Part shown: in pieces, positions 12,116 to 23,874 of the stretch
How the letters are laid out: every line of letters starts with the position of its first letter
How positions within the stretch are numbered: the stretch's first letter is position 1
NCBI RefSeq assembly: GCF_035582795.1
Contig: NC_134367.1
Location: 86,783,062-86,847,061 of the forward strand
Reading direction: 5' to 3'
Length of the DNA stretch: 64,000 bases
DNA from: Mycteria americana
Lineage: Eukaryota; Chordata; Aves; Ciconiiformes; Ciconiidae
Translations under genes and position numbers: made by a program
Notes under the pieces: model-generated
Databases searched by the model: none
What the model saw: the letters and a program-made list of their open reading frames with translations, nothing else
What the model was told of the DNA's origin: nothing

Positions 12116-15100
12116 TAGCATAACGCTGTGCTAGTTTTCTTGCAGAAAATGCCAATAAAAAAGATTCCTTCCACTGAATTTTTTTTTCCATCGGAAACAC
12201 ACACTGAACCATCAAATATTTTAAGTAAAAAAATACTGAAAACTTTAAAAAAGTTAAAAATTCCACATGGAGTTCTTCCTTTGCATTTCCCATCAAGGAT
12301 TTTCAAGGAATATTTTCAATGAATGCAAACACTTTCCACAAAAATGTTTGTCAGAAACACATTTTCCCATCAAAATTAAGTTTTAGTAGAAAAACAGAGC
12401 AAATTTGGCCAATCAACATCATTGCATTTCTACTCATCTGTATATCATGAAACAAGAGTTTTCAGTGCCCAGATGGATGTGGCTTTCAGCTGACCAGGTG
12501 GGCTGAATGACACGGACCTAGCAGTTTTGGATTCTGTGACATGCTCCCTGCTGAGGGTCCTCTACATCTCTCTGCAGTCTCTTCTCAGCAGCATGGCATA
12601 CCCTCGGACGCATCCATGACATACCTTCTAAGAATATACAGTGCTAAAACAATTTCCTCTTAGCAAGTCAATCCATGATTCCTTCCATAACATTCATTTA
12701 CCTTAATCCCTTTCCTTTTAGTTAGTTTAAATGATTGTTCATTGCTTTCTCACACAGCTCCTACTAGCTCATGTATAAACTGGCAAGGTAGTGACAGATT
12801 ATGTCTGCTCAGCTGACAACAAGATGGAATTATTTCTGGACTCATGCAGACTGTAGCATGTATAATGACATATATCTGACAGGGATGTGATGAACACTCC
12901 ACAGTATCCATAGGGTTAATTGGCAAGCTTGGAACAAAATGCATACAAGGCTTAGACAGTAGATCTCCAGAGCCTGGGATGGAGTCCTTTACCATAAAGA
13001 ACATAAAACTGGGTAAGATGTCATAGTCGTAGGGTAAGTAAGGAGGAAACACTGAAGACTGGTGAACAGAATTAGCTTTATCTAACACATAGTTCATAGG
13101 ATCTCCAAAGAGTGTCTCTGAAATGCCTTTCTTACTACCTCATTTCCTGATGAAGCCAACAAAATGTTACTAACTTCTCAGTTTCATCACACATTTGTTT
13201 CCCTTTCAAAGCTAAGTCTTTGGTTCTTTTACTTTCCAGCTTCCTGGAAGTTCACATGGCAATGGATTAGTTTAATTTTATTAATGCAGGACTGTTTTTT
13301 GGTGCTAGTTGTTCACCCATCCCTCCTGAGGGCACCTGTAGTTTTCAAACAGCTGGTTTGACTTTGACTGAGCCAAAATTGCGGTTGCCTTAATATTTTC
13401 CCAGCTTCGCTGAGACTGATGTTAGTTCTTGAGAAAGAGAGGACAGATAGGGATTGTTCCCAGTGTTCACTCTGCTTTTACACCCTTGGTATATAAATAA
13501 AACATGGACAGTAATTTATAACGCCTCTAAAGTAATTCTGCTTGTTGTCTCATTGTGCTCGCTATTGCTTCTACTGGATCCAGCCTAGACAAACTCTTAT
13601 TTCATGGCCACAGCTACACAGTTACACCTTTCTCATGCAGGTGAGAGGTAATCCTAGACGATAGTGAGCTTGGTTCCTGCCTGTCTTGTGTAGTCATGTA
13701 CAGGTAAGTGGATATGAATTGTTGCTTTTCTGATTTAATATTTTGCACTTTGGGAAGATATAAACAGAAGAAAGCACAAAGCAGAGAAGAAAGATTAAAT
13801 CATTGGAGAAGAGGATAAATCTTTAATAGCTCTATGTAAACTATGTAAATTAGCTAATCTAGAGCAATTATATTTATTAGAAATAGCACAAGTTTGTGCT
13901 GATAGTTTCTTAAATAATCTTTCTTTATTTGCCATTAAATATTACCTTTGATTACTGGATAATAGACTTTTAAAGCTATTACTGAAAGGGTACAAGCCCA
14001 GTCAAGGATCTGTGACCCCACCAATTATCTCTGCACATTGAAATAGTATGTCTCTTCCCCAAGCTGCTACTTTAAAAACCCTGCATGACAAATAGATCAA
14101 GAGCTCCATATTCTGTGATATACAAACAAAATGAATCATGTGTTGTTTAAAAAAATTATTATAAAGATTACTGGCCTTTCAGTTAAGCTTTTTCTGAACC
14201 ATCTTGACTGTTTCAGAATATTACTTGGCCATTTCTATGCACAACAGATTAAGGTTTGGCACAGTTTAGATGAATTGTCTTATTATTATTATAGTTATGA
14301 TGATGCATAGTATTTAAGTCATTATTTAGATAACAGAAAAAATAGATTTTTTAGGCAAAGGCATTATTTACAAGAGAAAAGAAAGACTTTTACATACATG
14401 CAATTGGATACTCAAGTTATTTGAACACATAAGAATTTTTCAGCATGAGGAGTCTAGCCCTGGAATGGATGATACTGAGTTTTCAGAAGTAGCCCCTCAT
14501 AATGCTTGTTAACTTGTTAGCAAAACTGAAGACCTCATTTCAACACTGGATGCCTTCCTTATGAGTTGTAAACTGATGTCCATAGAAAGCGTTGTCTGGA
14601 GGCTTTCCTAGTATCTATTTACAGGTAGTCGTGTAATGGCTGTCCAAGAATCTTAAAAGCTGCCATGACATCTCTGAACTTGCTTGACTGCTCGCTAACC
14701 AACAAATGTGCTCCATCATCTCCTCTCAGGCCCAACAAATGCGCTCCATCATCGCCTCCCTGGCCCATGCCCAGCACCGACAAGACTGAGTGACAACGTG
14801 TGAATCCCAGCCACACCAGCTCTTGCACTTACAGCAATTCCTTGGTATACACAGATGTGAGAAATTACAGTATATTTCAAGGCCAGACTCAAGGGGGTTT
14901 TTGGGTTGTTCGGTTTGGTTTTGGGTTTGGTTTTTCTATACCTGTCTCTCTATCTATCTATCCATCCATTTTGGTGTACTATAAAGTTAAGAAATTGAAG
15001 GCAAGCACTACTGATGATCTTTCTGAGCTTTTATTTCTGTTCTGAGCGCAGAGCTTGATCCTAAGATTCAGTCTATCACTACTGATACTTCTCTTTAATT

Positions 15101-18100
15101 TCAGTAAGAGATTGTAAAGTAGCATTTCTGAAAAAAGTAAACAGCTGCTTTATGATACATTCTTTGTCCTGTATTAGACACTCTTTGACCCATTTTAAAA
15201 GGGTTAACTCATGTAATATGGCTTCTACTGGGTCCTGGGATACAAGTCAGGAGCAAAAACCAAGAATATTTTCCCAATAAAGTCATAAAAATCTCTGCTT
15301 TTATATGAGATGGGTAGTGCTGAACATCAGCTGGATACATGACTTAAAATTATTATATGACTTAAAAATATAATATAGTAAATAAAGAACAGCATAACAA
15401 GAACAGACATGCTATAGGCAATTTACAAAATTTATGAGTATGCAAATCATAGATGAGAAGGAAAATACACGTAAAAAACTTTTACATTTAAAATTAGAAT
15501 TATTCTCCAAAGAATATAAAAAACATGACTAACCTATGAAGGAAGAAAACCTTACCTAAGTTCAGAGGGTAGATTTCAAAGGTTTGGGGGTATGCACAGA
15601 CAGAAAACCTCAGTTAGAACATAGCTTCAAGGCCAGAGAGACACCATATTGGAAGAAACATTTTGTTGCTACTAACATAAAATTAATCTTTTTAGAATAA
15701 ATAAATCCCTATCTTTAATATAAAAAGATACCCATATGTATATAAAGATAAGATCCTTAAAATACCTTTGTGGTTTCTATCCTGGCTCTTTTCTTACTTC
15801 TGAAACATTTCATGTCTGATGTTTCCCTATCACGTAATTTACTATTACCATAACTAAAAAGAAGTCAAACGTATGCTGCCTATAATGGTTTCTCACATTT
15901 GCTGAGCTTTTACTTATTTTATATTCTCACTGAAGGATATTTTATACTAGTTTTATACAATCTTATACCATTTAACACCTATAGGCTGACTAAATGAACG
16001 AACATTAAATAATAGGGTAGTAGCAAAGCATAGCAGGAACAAATGCAGTGAGTGCAGCTTGCTCTGAACATCTCGTCAGGAAGCTCTGCATTAAGGCAGT
16101 TGATATAAAAACGCTGCCCTTCATAGGCTCATCCTTTTGTAGTTGCTTTCTTTATGTTTTTTATGGTATTTGCAACTTGATCTCTAGCAGGCTTACAGTT
16201 TTTCAGAAGTACTTTCATAGACCTATGGAACTACACAGTGTGCGATGTACAGCACTAATAATTGCTCTCAAATCATATTAATTTGGGTGTGTTTGCATGG
16301 TATAACTTGTACTGACAGAAGTTCTTTGGATGTGCTGCGAAGTCAGAGGTTTTCCAGTCATTTTTCACTCAGGCAAATACACAATATTCTTGCTGTGCCA
16401 AAAGATAACAGACCGTATTACACTAAATTGTAATGTTTGCATTTACAGTTAAGGCTGTAATATTGCAGTGGCACAACTAAAGGCTACAAGGTACAGAGTT
16501 CTTGAAAAAAATCTTTCTACAGACTGTAAAATTTTATTACTCCTGCTACTACCTCAGGATCCAAGATTTGCTTTCCTAAGGGCTTCCTCAAATGCTTCTG
16601 AAAGGGTTTCTTTCCTTTTTTATAAAAATTCTGAACACAATACAGAAGGAAGTTAATCAGAGCAGTTAATCCAATACCTCTATGTTTTGTCTTTTTCTCT
16701 TAGCTTTCCATATCTAGCAGTCACTGTCTACCAATATGTAAATTTGGAGTAGTTAACTTCCTACTCTTTAACTGACCATGATCTCTATGAACATATGCAT
16801 GCTTATCAGTATAAATATGTACATTTTAGGCCTTGGCTTCACACAACAATGAAACCAAATATTTACAAAATAGACACAATAGAATCCTCCATTTGTTAGT
16901 GCAATTCATGTTTAACACTAGTGTGTAATAAATTCATGTCAGTGTTGGCATAACCATTTGCTTGCACTTTTAAAATGCTCAGGATTAAAAAAAAAAAAGG
17001 AAAATCATCACTCTTCTCTCATAGATGTATTACCTTGTTAATAAATTGTCTCTAGAAAAAGTTGTGCACCCAACTTTGAGAAGAGGTCACCATGAGCAAA
17101 AGTGAAATGTGTGGGAAGGTGGAATCAGTCACAATCAGAACATGCACAGTAAACTACAAAAAAAATTGAGAGAAAAATCCGGCTTCATTTGTTTTTTTTA
17201 ATATAAACTGTGCTGCACTCTCTACCTGAATCTTATTCTGCGTTAGTGCAAAGTGCTTTTCAAATTTGTGAGTTTCTTGATCAATTATCCTAACTGATTA
17301 AAGTATCTGCTGGAATGCCGCAGAAGAATATATTATTTTGTGGGCATGACTTTTGCATATGGATATTAATATGAACATAGAAAAAGTATGAAAAATCCAC
17401 TGCTGACTCTGAAGCAGATAATTAGCCTCATATTGAAAGTTGTTTAAAAAAAAAACAACTTGATTTGTGAACCTTTTGACTGCATAATTCCCATAAAATT
17501 AATTATACTGCAAATTCAGAAGAGTAGAACTTCAGCACTTACAGGTTGTTCACGTTGCCTTTTTTATTCAGAGCACTCAAAATAGATCACAAATATTAAT
17601 TTATTACAACCCAGGATCTCAGGAAAAAAAAATGGTCTCCCTGCTCCTGCCTCTTTCCATCTTACCTTTCAAGAGACTGCTGTTTCTCCCGGCAGCCCCA
17701 GCCCAGAAGCGAGCATTTTGCAGGGGCCCTTGGAAACAACTTCAGCCACACAGATCAACCTTTCCCTATGGATAATTTCCACTTGAATGTAAGGATCTTA
17801 GGGAAGCCACCAAATCCTTTTCCTACACTGCTGAAGTGCAGGGATTTTGCTGCAGAGATGACACCTAACTATACCTCAGGGGACTTCTATGAGAATTTAA
17901 GACTCCTGATGATGAAGGCCAACCATTATTGTCTTTATTTTTTTTCAGATCTCAACAGGCCTGTACTTACTGCTCTCTAGTGTGCAGCATGACATGCTCT
18001 ATTGAAGTGATATGGCACAGAAATACACATTTTCCTGTATTGAGTGAATTGGAAAATCATGTGTTTTTAATTAGCTGTAAAAGAACACTAGAGCAGCTGC

Positions 18101-20120
18101 TACTACAAAGCATATGAAAAGACTTGCCTTGCTTTGGCTTTGCACTTGGAGAATCAAACAGTTAAGTGCCTGCTTTTCTACAGCGAGTGATGAATGTGTA
18201 TTATGTGGATTGGAGAAGGCGTGGGGTTTTAAACACAGGCTCTTCCCATTTCACTTTGGTGCTGCTGGGTGGCTGCTAATTTACTCTTGCTCTATTGCCT
18301 GTTTCTGGATCATTACTGAAACTGTGTTAGTCATAGACTCCCTGAGATGTTTTACAACATTTCTTGAATAACAGACAGCTGGTGTACAGTGAGAGCACAC
18401 ACTACAGGCTCCAGTCCTCCTTATATTTGCTTGTACGGTCCTGGGCAGGGGAGGGCAAAACACAGAAGCCTGCAGAAAATCTCTGGGGGGAAAGAAGGAG
18501 GCATCCCCAGAATGGGATTTCCCCCTCCCTGTTGTTCTGTAAACTGCTCTACTCTGAAAGACAAAGAGAGCAGGAATTGCAGGTGGCCAGGTGGCAATTT
18601 TCCCTCCCCTGAGTCTCTGCTTTGGCTTCTGTGATGGAGAAGCTAAGAAGCAGTGCCAATTATGCTCAGTTAATATTTTTGAAGCTGTATGAATTTGTCT
18701 CACGTGTTCCATGGTACTCATTTTAGGAGGGCACAACTTCCACTCAGGCTTCAGCTTCCCAGCAATCAGTGATAGCCTCACTCAGATGAAAGGGATACTG
18801 CACAAGAGTGTTGAAGATTGGGATGGGCAAGTAACGAACATTAACAGCAAATTAATATTTTCTGTGTTTTGCCACAGTTTGGCCTCAGTCTTTGAAAGCA
18901 TATACAAGCAACTTTCCCATTGCCCTCTAACTTAATTCATGGATACACAGATTAAAACAGGTTTGAACTTTTCCATGTTTTTTTCTCCTCCTCACTATCA
19001 CTCTCAGATTCTCATCTATTCAAAACTTGTAGCATTTACTAAAGCTTGTCAGACTTGAGTTCCCTTCTGCGTCCAGCATCACTACTCACAGTTAGCACTA
19101 CCATGCTATCATGATATCATGGAAATGGAAGGTGTATATAAGTGCTAAATAGCCAGTATTCTTTATTGTTATCAAAATCATATACCCTTCAAGATCTGTG
19201 CATATCAACCTTAAGGCTCTAGAAATGAGTCACATTTTTTATCATATGTATATAGTTTCATGTACTGTGTTCTGGGTAGTTATGTGAAGGGTTTCCATGT
19301 TTTGATAACTAATCTGATGTTATTGCAGAACTCTTTGCTGAAGTGCTGAAATCCTGGCTAACGTTGCAGCCACATAACCACAGACTGGCTACGCGTATAC
19401 TTACTTTGGTACAGCTTCCAGACTGATTCCTCTAAAGCCTTTTCTCCTCGTCCCAATTTCTGTGCAAGTCTCTACGCTTTCAAAACACTCTTATAGGTTT
19501 TTTCATTGTTTCTAACAAACATAATGGAAAGTGAATTATTTAGTATAAGGAGTAGCAAACACATACTCTTTGAAAAATTTCCAGGTCAATGATCAAAAAA
19601 TATTGCCTGCATCCTAAAGGTGGAGTTGCATGAATTGGCACAGTGTTGATTTGTCTCTGTTGCAATGTGAAGAAGTATCTTTTCCAGCTCATTTGATACT
19701 CCTCTGAAGAATTTCCTCAGTGTGTTCTCTGTATGAGAACTGGACTCAATCAATTTCCATTAGTGAGAAAGCTATCTCTAGAAAAAAAAACTTTTTAACT
19801 CACCATAGCAGAAACACGTTTCATTCTTTTAAACCTGTCAAAAATGATATTCATGTTGGCTTAAGCAGAATAAGTAACTCAGGTGTGGAGATACTAAGGA
19901 TAGGTGAATGGGTATTTGTCTCTACTCACAGTTAGACCATTACAAAACCAACTTTAGTCCCCCAAAACTACTGAACTTTATTCATCCAGGTGTTTTCCAA
20001 AACAGCATCAAATAATCCAGTAGATGTGCTGGCTTTTCCCCATATAGTACATACACAACACCACAGGTGGCTGTCCACATAGATCCCCCAGCAGCACTTG
20101 CAAATTCACCTATAGAGATA
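12116..20120. other. Non-coding stretch, no gene recognised
   Basis: Only short, domain-free open frames occur. A 33-bp tandem duplication lies at 14699-14764, and a G/T-rich low-complexity segment at about 14895-14935 is followed by a short CTAT run. The GC-richer patch at 18380-18640 allows a 166-residue minus-strand frame, but this has no recognisable domain and is judged a chance frame. Confidence 0.55.
14699..14764 (+). repeat. 33-bp tandem duplication
   Basis: Two adjacent copies share AACAAATG(T/C)GCTCCATCATC and the following pyrimidine-rich segment, offset by exactly 33 bases. A handful of mismatches separate the copies. It is a local duplication of unknown age. Confidence 0.8.
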
Positions 20121-20773
20121 TGGTGGGTTGACTGTGGCCAGCTGCCAGACACCCATCCAGCTGCTCTCTCAATCCCCTTCCTCAACAGGAAAGGAGGAGA
20201 AAATAAAATTAAAAGCTTGCAGGTCAGGACAAAGAGATCACTCACCAATTACCCTCATGGGCAAAACAGACTTGATTTGGCAAAAATTAATTTAATCTAT
20301 TGCCAATTAATAGCGGAGTTGGATGGTGAGAAATAAAGACAAAAACTAAAACACTTTCCCCCCACCCTTCACTCTTTTTTCCCAGGCTCAAGTTCACTCC
20401 TTCACTACCAGCTCCTCTACCTTCCTCCCCAACCCTGGGCAGCGCAGGGGGACAGGGACAGGGGTTGTGGACAGTCCGTGGCAGCTCCTCTCTGTAGCTC
20501 CTTCCTCCTTGTGCTGCTCCCTGCTCTAGCATGGGGCCTCCATGGGCTGCTGTCCTTCAGGATAAACCTGCTCCAGCCTGGCCTCTTTGTGGGCTGCAGT
20601 TTCTTCAGGACATGTCCACCTGCTGTGGTGTGATCCTCTCCAGGGGCTGCAGGGAAACCCTGCTCCTGTGCCTGGAGCACCTCCTCCCCCTCCTGCTCTC
20701 CCCTTGCTGTTCACACTGTTGTTTCCCATGATTTTAAAAAATTTTAAAGTTCTTTGCCCTTTCTGAAAAAGGC
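20121..20773 (-). mobile_element. Older avian LTR, minus strand, first fragment
   Basis: This segment reads as the reverse complement of an avian ERV long terminal repeat that I recognise by its running order: TGGTGGGTTGACTGTGGCC, then ATCACTCACCAATTACC near 20239, then AATTAATTTAATCTATTGCC near 20285, and a C-rich tail of CCTGGAGCACCTCCTCC type. The minus-strand 3' end would be CAACCCACCA at 20121. The copy stops at 20773, where the ERV-L provirus begins, and resumes at 26018. It is probably a solo LTR, since no internal region of the same family is seen. The family name is not certain. Confidence 0.75.
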
Positions 20774-21321
20774 TGTCCTGGTTTCGGCTGGGATAGAGTT
20801 AATTTTCTTCCTAGTAGCTGGTATAGTGCTGTGTTTGGATTTAGTCTGAGATTAATGTTGATAACACACTGATGCTTTAGTTGTCACTGAGCAGTGCTTA
20901 CACTAAGTCAAGGACTTTTCAGCTTCTCATACTGCCCTGCCAGCGAGGAGGTTGGAGGTGCACAAGAAGCTGGGAGGGGACACAACCAGGACAGCTGACC
21001 CCAGCTGGCCAAAGGGCTATTCCACACCATAGGACGTCATGCTGAACAAAAACTGGGGGGAGTTGGCCAGGGGCAGCAGACGCTGCTCGGGAACTGGCTG
21101 GGCATCAGTCAGCGGGTGGTGAGCAATCGCATTGTGCATCACTTGTTTTGTATATTCTTTTATCATTACTATTATTTTCCCTTCCTTTTCTGTCCTATTA
21201 AATTGTCTTTATCTCAACCCAGGAGTTTTACCTTTTTTCCAACTCTCTCCCCCATCCCACTGTGGAGGAGTGAGCGAACAGCTGTGTGGTGTTTAGCTGC
21301 CTGCCAGGTGAAACTATGACA
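20774..21321 (+). repeat. 5' LTR of the ERV-L provirus
   Basis: The LTR begins TGTCCTGGTTTCGGCTGGGA and ends in ACTATGACA, giving the canonical TG...CA termini. A TATA-like TATATT lies at about 21151 and an ATTAAA polyadenylation-type signal at 21197-21202, a plausible U3/R layout. It aligns along its whole length with 25487-26017. The first 96 bp show eight differences when compared by eye. Confidence 0.92.
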
Positions 21322-21329
21322 GTCCTTTT

Positions 21330-21347
21330 TGATGCCCAATGTGGGGC
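21330..21347 (+). other. Primer binding site, tRNA-Lys(1,2)-like
   Basis: The 18 bases TGATGCCCAATGTGGGGC match the 3' end of tRNA-Lys(1,2) at 15 of 18 positions, and all three mismatches are transitions towards A or T. It lies eight bases after the 5' LTR, slightly further than the usual few bases. The site is read directly; the tRNA assignment uses the known Lys(1,2) primer sequence. Confidence 0.7.
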
Positions 21348-21442
21348 TCGAAGGGTTGAGACAATGACAGATCTGACCAGAGCACATTAAAACAAATTTT
21401 TTATAAGCGTTCACTATATTAGGGTAATAGTCACTGGTCGCG

Positions 21443-21826
21443 ATGTTGATTTATTTGCTCTCAGAGTTGTTGTGCTTGTTCTCAGAGTTGTGTTATGTAA
21501 CACCTTATTTGCTGTATATGTTCCCTGTTGTGCTGTTTATCACCTCTGGAGGTTGGATTAAGGTCATCATTTTGCTGTACTGTGTAACACTGGCTTATGA
21601 TATGATAAAATTACTGGTCGTGAGACTAATCTGGTATTTGTACTCAGCATTGCTGTCATCTCCGTACTTCAGGAACCATCTCTCGGAAACTATTAATAAT
21701 TACACTATTTACCTTTTCTCCTCAGAGAGCCAGTCTATGGGGGAGACAAGGGTGGACACTTTCCCCCACTCCTTCACCTTCCCCGTCTCCTCCAGGCTAT
21801 TTACAAGAGCTGTTGACAATTTTTAA
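21443..21826 (+). CDS. Hydrophobic leader ORF of the ERV-L element, unknown function
   Basis: This 127-codon open frame lies between the primer binding site and gag. Roughly its first 75 residues are very hydrophobic, rich in Leu, Ile, Val, Tyr and Phe. They divide into perhaps three membrane-spanning stretches (residues about 3-33, 38-54 and 57-72, separated by Gly-Gly-Trp and Asp/Lys positions), followed by a polar Ser/Thr-rich tail. No retroviral Gag, protease or Env motif is visible. An unbroken frame in an otherwise broken provirus is noticeable, but at 384 bp chance survival is possible. It could be an N-terminal extension of gag, a separate accessory product or a chance frame in leader RNA. 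Confidence 0.4.
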   Translation: MLIYLLSELLCLFSELCYVTPYLLYMFPVVLFITSGGWIKVIILLYCVTLAYDMIKLLVVRLIWYLYSALLSSPYFRNHLSETINNYTIYLFSSESQSMGETRVDTFPHSFTFPVSSRLFTRAVDNF

Positions 21827-22219
21827 TATCCTTGGGATTTTCAAATCAGCATGTTCCTATTTCTATATCTCCTCAATGTGTTTCAGGTCTTGTTTAAGGT
21901 TAAACAACTATTTAAGAATACCACCCAGAGATCTGCACTGAGGCTGGATAGTTATGAGTGGCAGGGTGAGTGGGATAGTATGGGCAAGTACCTAGGACAG
22001 TGGGCACCTCCAATGTTTTGGAACTTCACCTCTGAACGAGTACAGAATCCTGAAAAACTAGTAAAATATTTGGAAAAAGTATGCTGTCACCCTAGCAATT
22101 CCAGAGAGACACAAATCCCCACAATGTGCTGGGGCCTGGCCCATGCCTACCAAGCCCTGTTCAACACTATTCAGTACTCTTAAGGGGAAGAGAAAGTCTC
22201 TGGATCTGACGACAAAACG

Positions 22220-22300
22220 ACAGGCACTGCGGCTACTGCAACCCCGGCCACAGGCACTGCGGTTACTCCAACCCTCACAACAGGCACTGCAGCTGAACCA
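22220..22300 (+). repeat. 30-bp tandem repeat inside gag
   Basis: ACAGGCACTGC recurs at 22220, 22250 and 22280, a period of exactly 30 bases (ten codons), with the third copy partial. Because the period is a multiple of three, the repeat keeps the gag frame and encodes a Thr/Ala/Pro-rich decapeptide. It fits an in-frame minisatellite expansion within a linker region of Gag. Confidence 0.85.
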
Positions 22301-22350
22301 GTCTGATACCATGATACCAGTCTGATACCACTGATACCATGCTGGTATCA
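22301..22350 (+). repeat. GTCTGATACCA repeats ending in a palindrome
   Basis: CCAGTCTGATACCA occurs twice about 19 bases apart, and the unit GATACCA four times in all. The block ends with TGATACCA (22332-22339), a 3-base loop and TGGTATCA (22343-22350), a perfect 8-bp inverted repeat. It directly follows the 30-bp repeat and marks the point where the gag frame is lost. Confidence 0.8.
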
Positions 22351-23492
22351 GTCGCCCCTATACACAAGAAGAAATACTGGATGTGAAAGTCAGCCTGTTT
22401 AGTAAGGGAAGAAACTCCTACTAAGAAAGGGAAGGAGGAAGAAGTGGATGAGGTAGGCTACTCCGAAGCAGGGCCATCACGAGAAGAAGAGAAGGAAGAG
22501 GCAGAACTCATAAACGAGATGGTAACCACCCAGTCCCTATCCCTGAGTGAGCTGCGAGATATGCGAAAAGATTTCAGCTGTCACCCAGGCGAGCATGTTG
22601 TCACCTGGCTGCTCTGATGCTGGGATAATGGGGCCAGTAGCCTGGAATTAGAAGGTAGAAAAGCCAAACAGCTGGGATCCCTTTCTAGGGAAGGGGGCAT
22701 TGACAAAGCAATTGGAAAAGAGGCACAGGCCCTCTGGACACAACTCCTGTCAGGTGTGAAGGAAAGGTATCCCTTCAAGGAAGATGTTATATGTCACCCA
22801 GGCAAGTGGACCACCATGGAGGTATCCAGTACCTGAGGGAATTAGCCGTGCTGGAGGTGATTTATGATGACCTGGACAACGAGCAGTTATCCAAAGATCC
22901 AGATGAAGTCAAGTGCACATGGCCCATGTGGTGGAAGTTTGTATGGAGTGCACCAGCGTCTTATGCCAACTCATCGGGATTAATGACCTGGAAAGACAGA
23001 GAGGGACAAACGGTGGATGAATTGGCTGGGCAACTCTGGCAATATGAAGAAAGTCTCTCTTCCTCCCTATGGGCCTGCATCTCAGCTGTGGAGAAACTGT
23101 CCTGGGAGTTCCAGCAATTCAAAGAGGATAGGTCCTACTCTCCACCTGTACAGACCGGTATCTCAGCTATTAGGTATAAGCATTCCTCTGCTCAAGAGAG
23201 AGGATATAGTGGGTACACACCATGGGCCACCCCGTGGTTTTACCTGTGTGACTATGGAGAGGGAATGAGGAAGTGGGATGGAAAATCTACCTCAACCCTA
23301 GAGGCACGGGTACGTGAGCTACAAGGAAAAACAATCATGCAAGGGGGTTCCTCCAGGAAAATTGCTGCTCCAGTTTCCAGTGGGCAGTTCCCTACACAGA
23401 GTAGAAGGGCTGATCCTACTTCCGATATTAATAAAGGGACTTCTGATTCGTATTTACAAGAAGTGAGTAACAAATACTATGACCAGAACTAG

Positions 23493-23874
23493 AGGGGATC
23501 TGCCTCCAGCCAGGTGGAGGAAGGGGACAACCGGGTTTATTGGACTGTGTGGATTTGATGGCCTGGCGCATCAGACCCACAGGAGTACAAGGCTCAAGTA
23601 GACACCTGTGCACAGTGTACCCTAACGCCATCAAGCTATACAGGGGCAGAACCCATCTGTATTTCTGGAGTGACAGGGGGATCCCAACAGCTAACTGTAT
23701 TGGAGGCCGAAGTGAGCCTAACTGGGAATGGGTGGCAAAAGCACCCCATTGTGACTGGCCCAGAGGCTCCATGCATCCTTGGCATAGACTACCTCAGGAG
23801 AGGGTGTTTCAAGGACCCAAAAAGGTACCAGTGGGCTTTTCGTATAGCTGCCTTGGAGATGGAGGAAATTAAAC
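23493..23874 (+). pseudogene. Retropepsin-like protease region of ERV-L pol, broken
   Basis: This region is in the same frame as the last gag block. It has an in-frame TGA at 23556-23558, then the aspartic-protease active-site segment at 23601-23612, which here reads Asp-Thr-Cys-Ala. Retropepsins use Asp-Thr/Ser-Gly, so the glycine is replaced. A flap-like Gly-rich segment (SGVTGGSQ) and the C-terminal ILGIDYL signature near 23780 follow. These are the usual retropepsin landmarks in order. The replaced glycine, the stop and the lack of an intact start indicate no activity. Confidence 0.75.

Larger units (their letters stand above)
21851..23492 (+). pseudogene. gag: gag of the ERV-L provirus, broken
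   Basis: Gag would form the particle core. It survives as three blocks in different frames. The first, 21851-22303, is interrupted by TAA at 22181-22183 and ends in a Thr/Ala-rich tandem repeat. The second, roughly 22391-22800, is acidic and Lys/Glu-rich, with an in-frame TGA at 22615-22617. The third, roughly 22830-23492, gives a 233-residue open stretch when read from the ATG at 22791, with Trp-rich segments (PMWWKF, ASSLW-like clusters) and a basic C-terminal half. No zinc knuckle (CX2CX4HX4C) is seen. The third block ends in TAG at 23490 and the downstream protease region is in the same frame. At least two frameshifts and two internal stops make it non-functional. Confidence 0.75.

Noticed and set aside
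18281..18781. 166-residue minus-strand frame
   Set aside because: Falls in a locally GC-richer patch with an overlapping plus-strand frame; no recognisable domain.
22058..22312. Minus-strand frame with a Cys/Ser/Arg repeat
   Set aside because: It is the antisense of the 30-bp repeat within the ERV-L gag.
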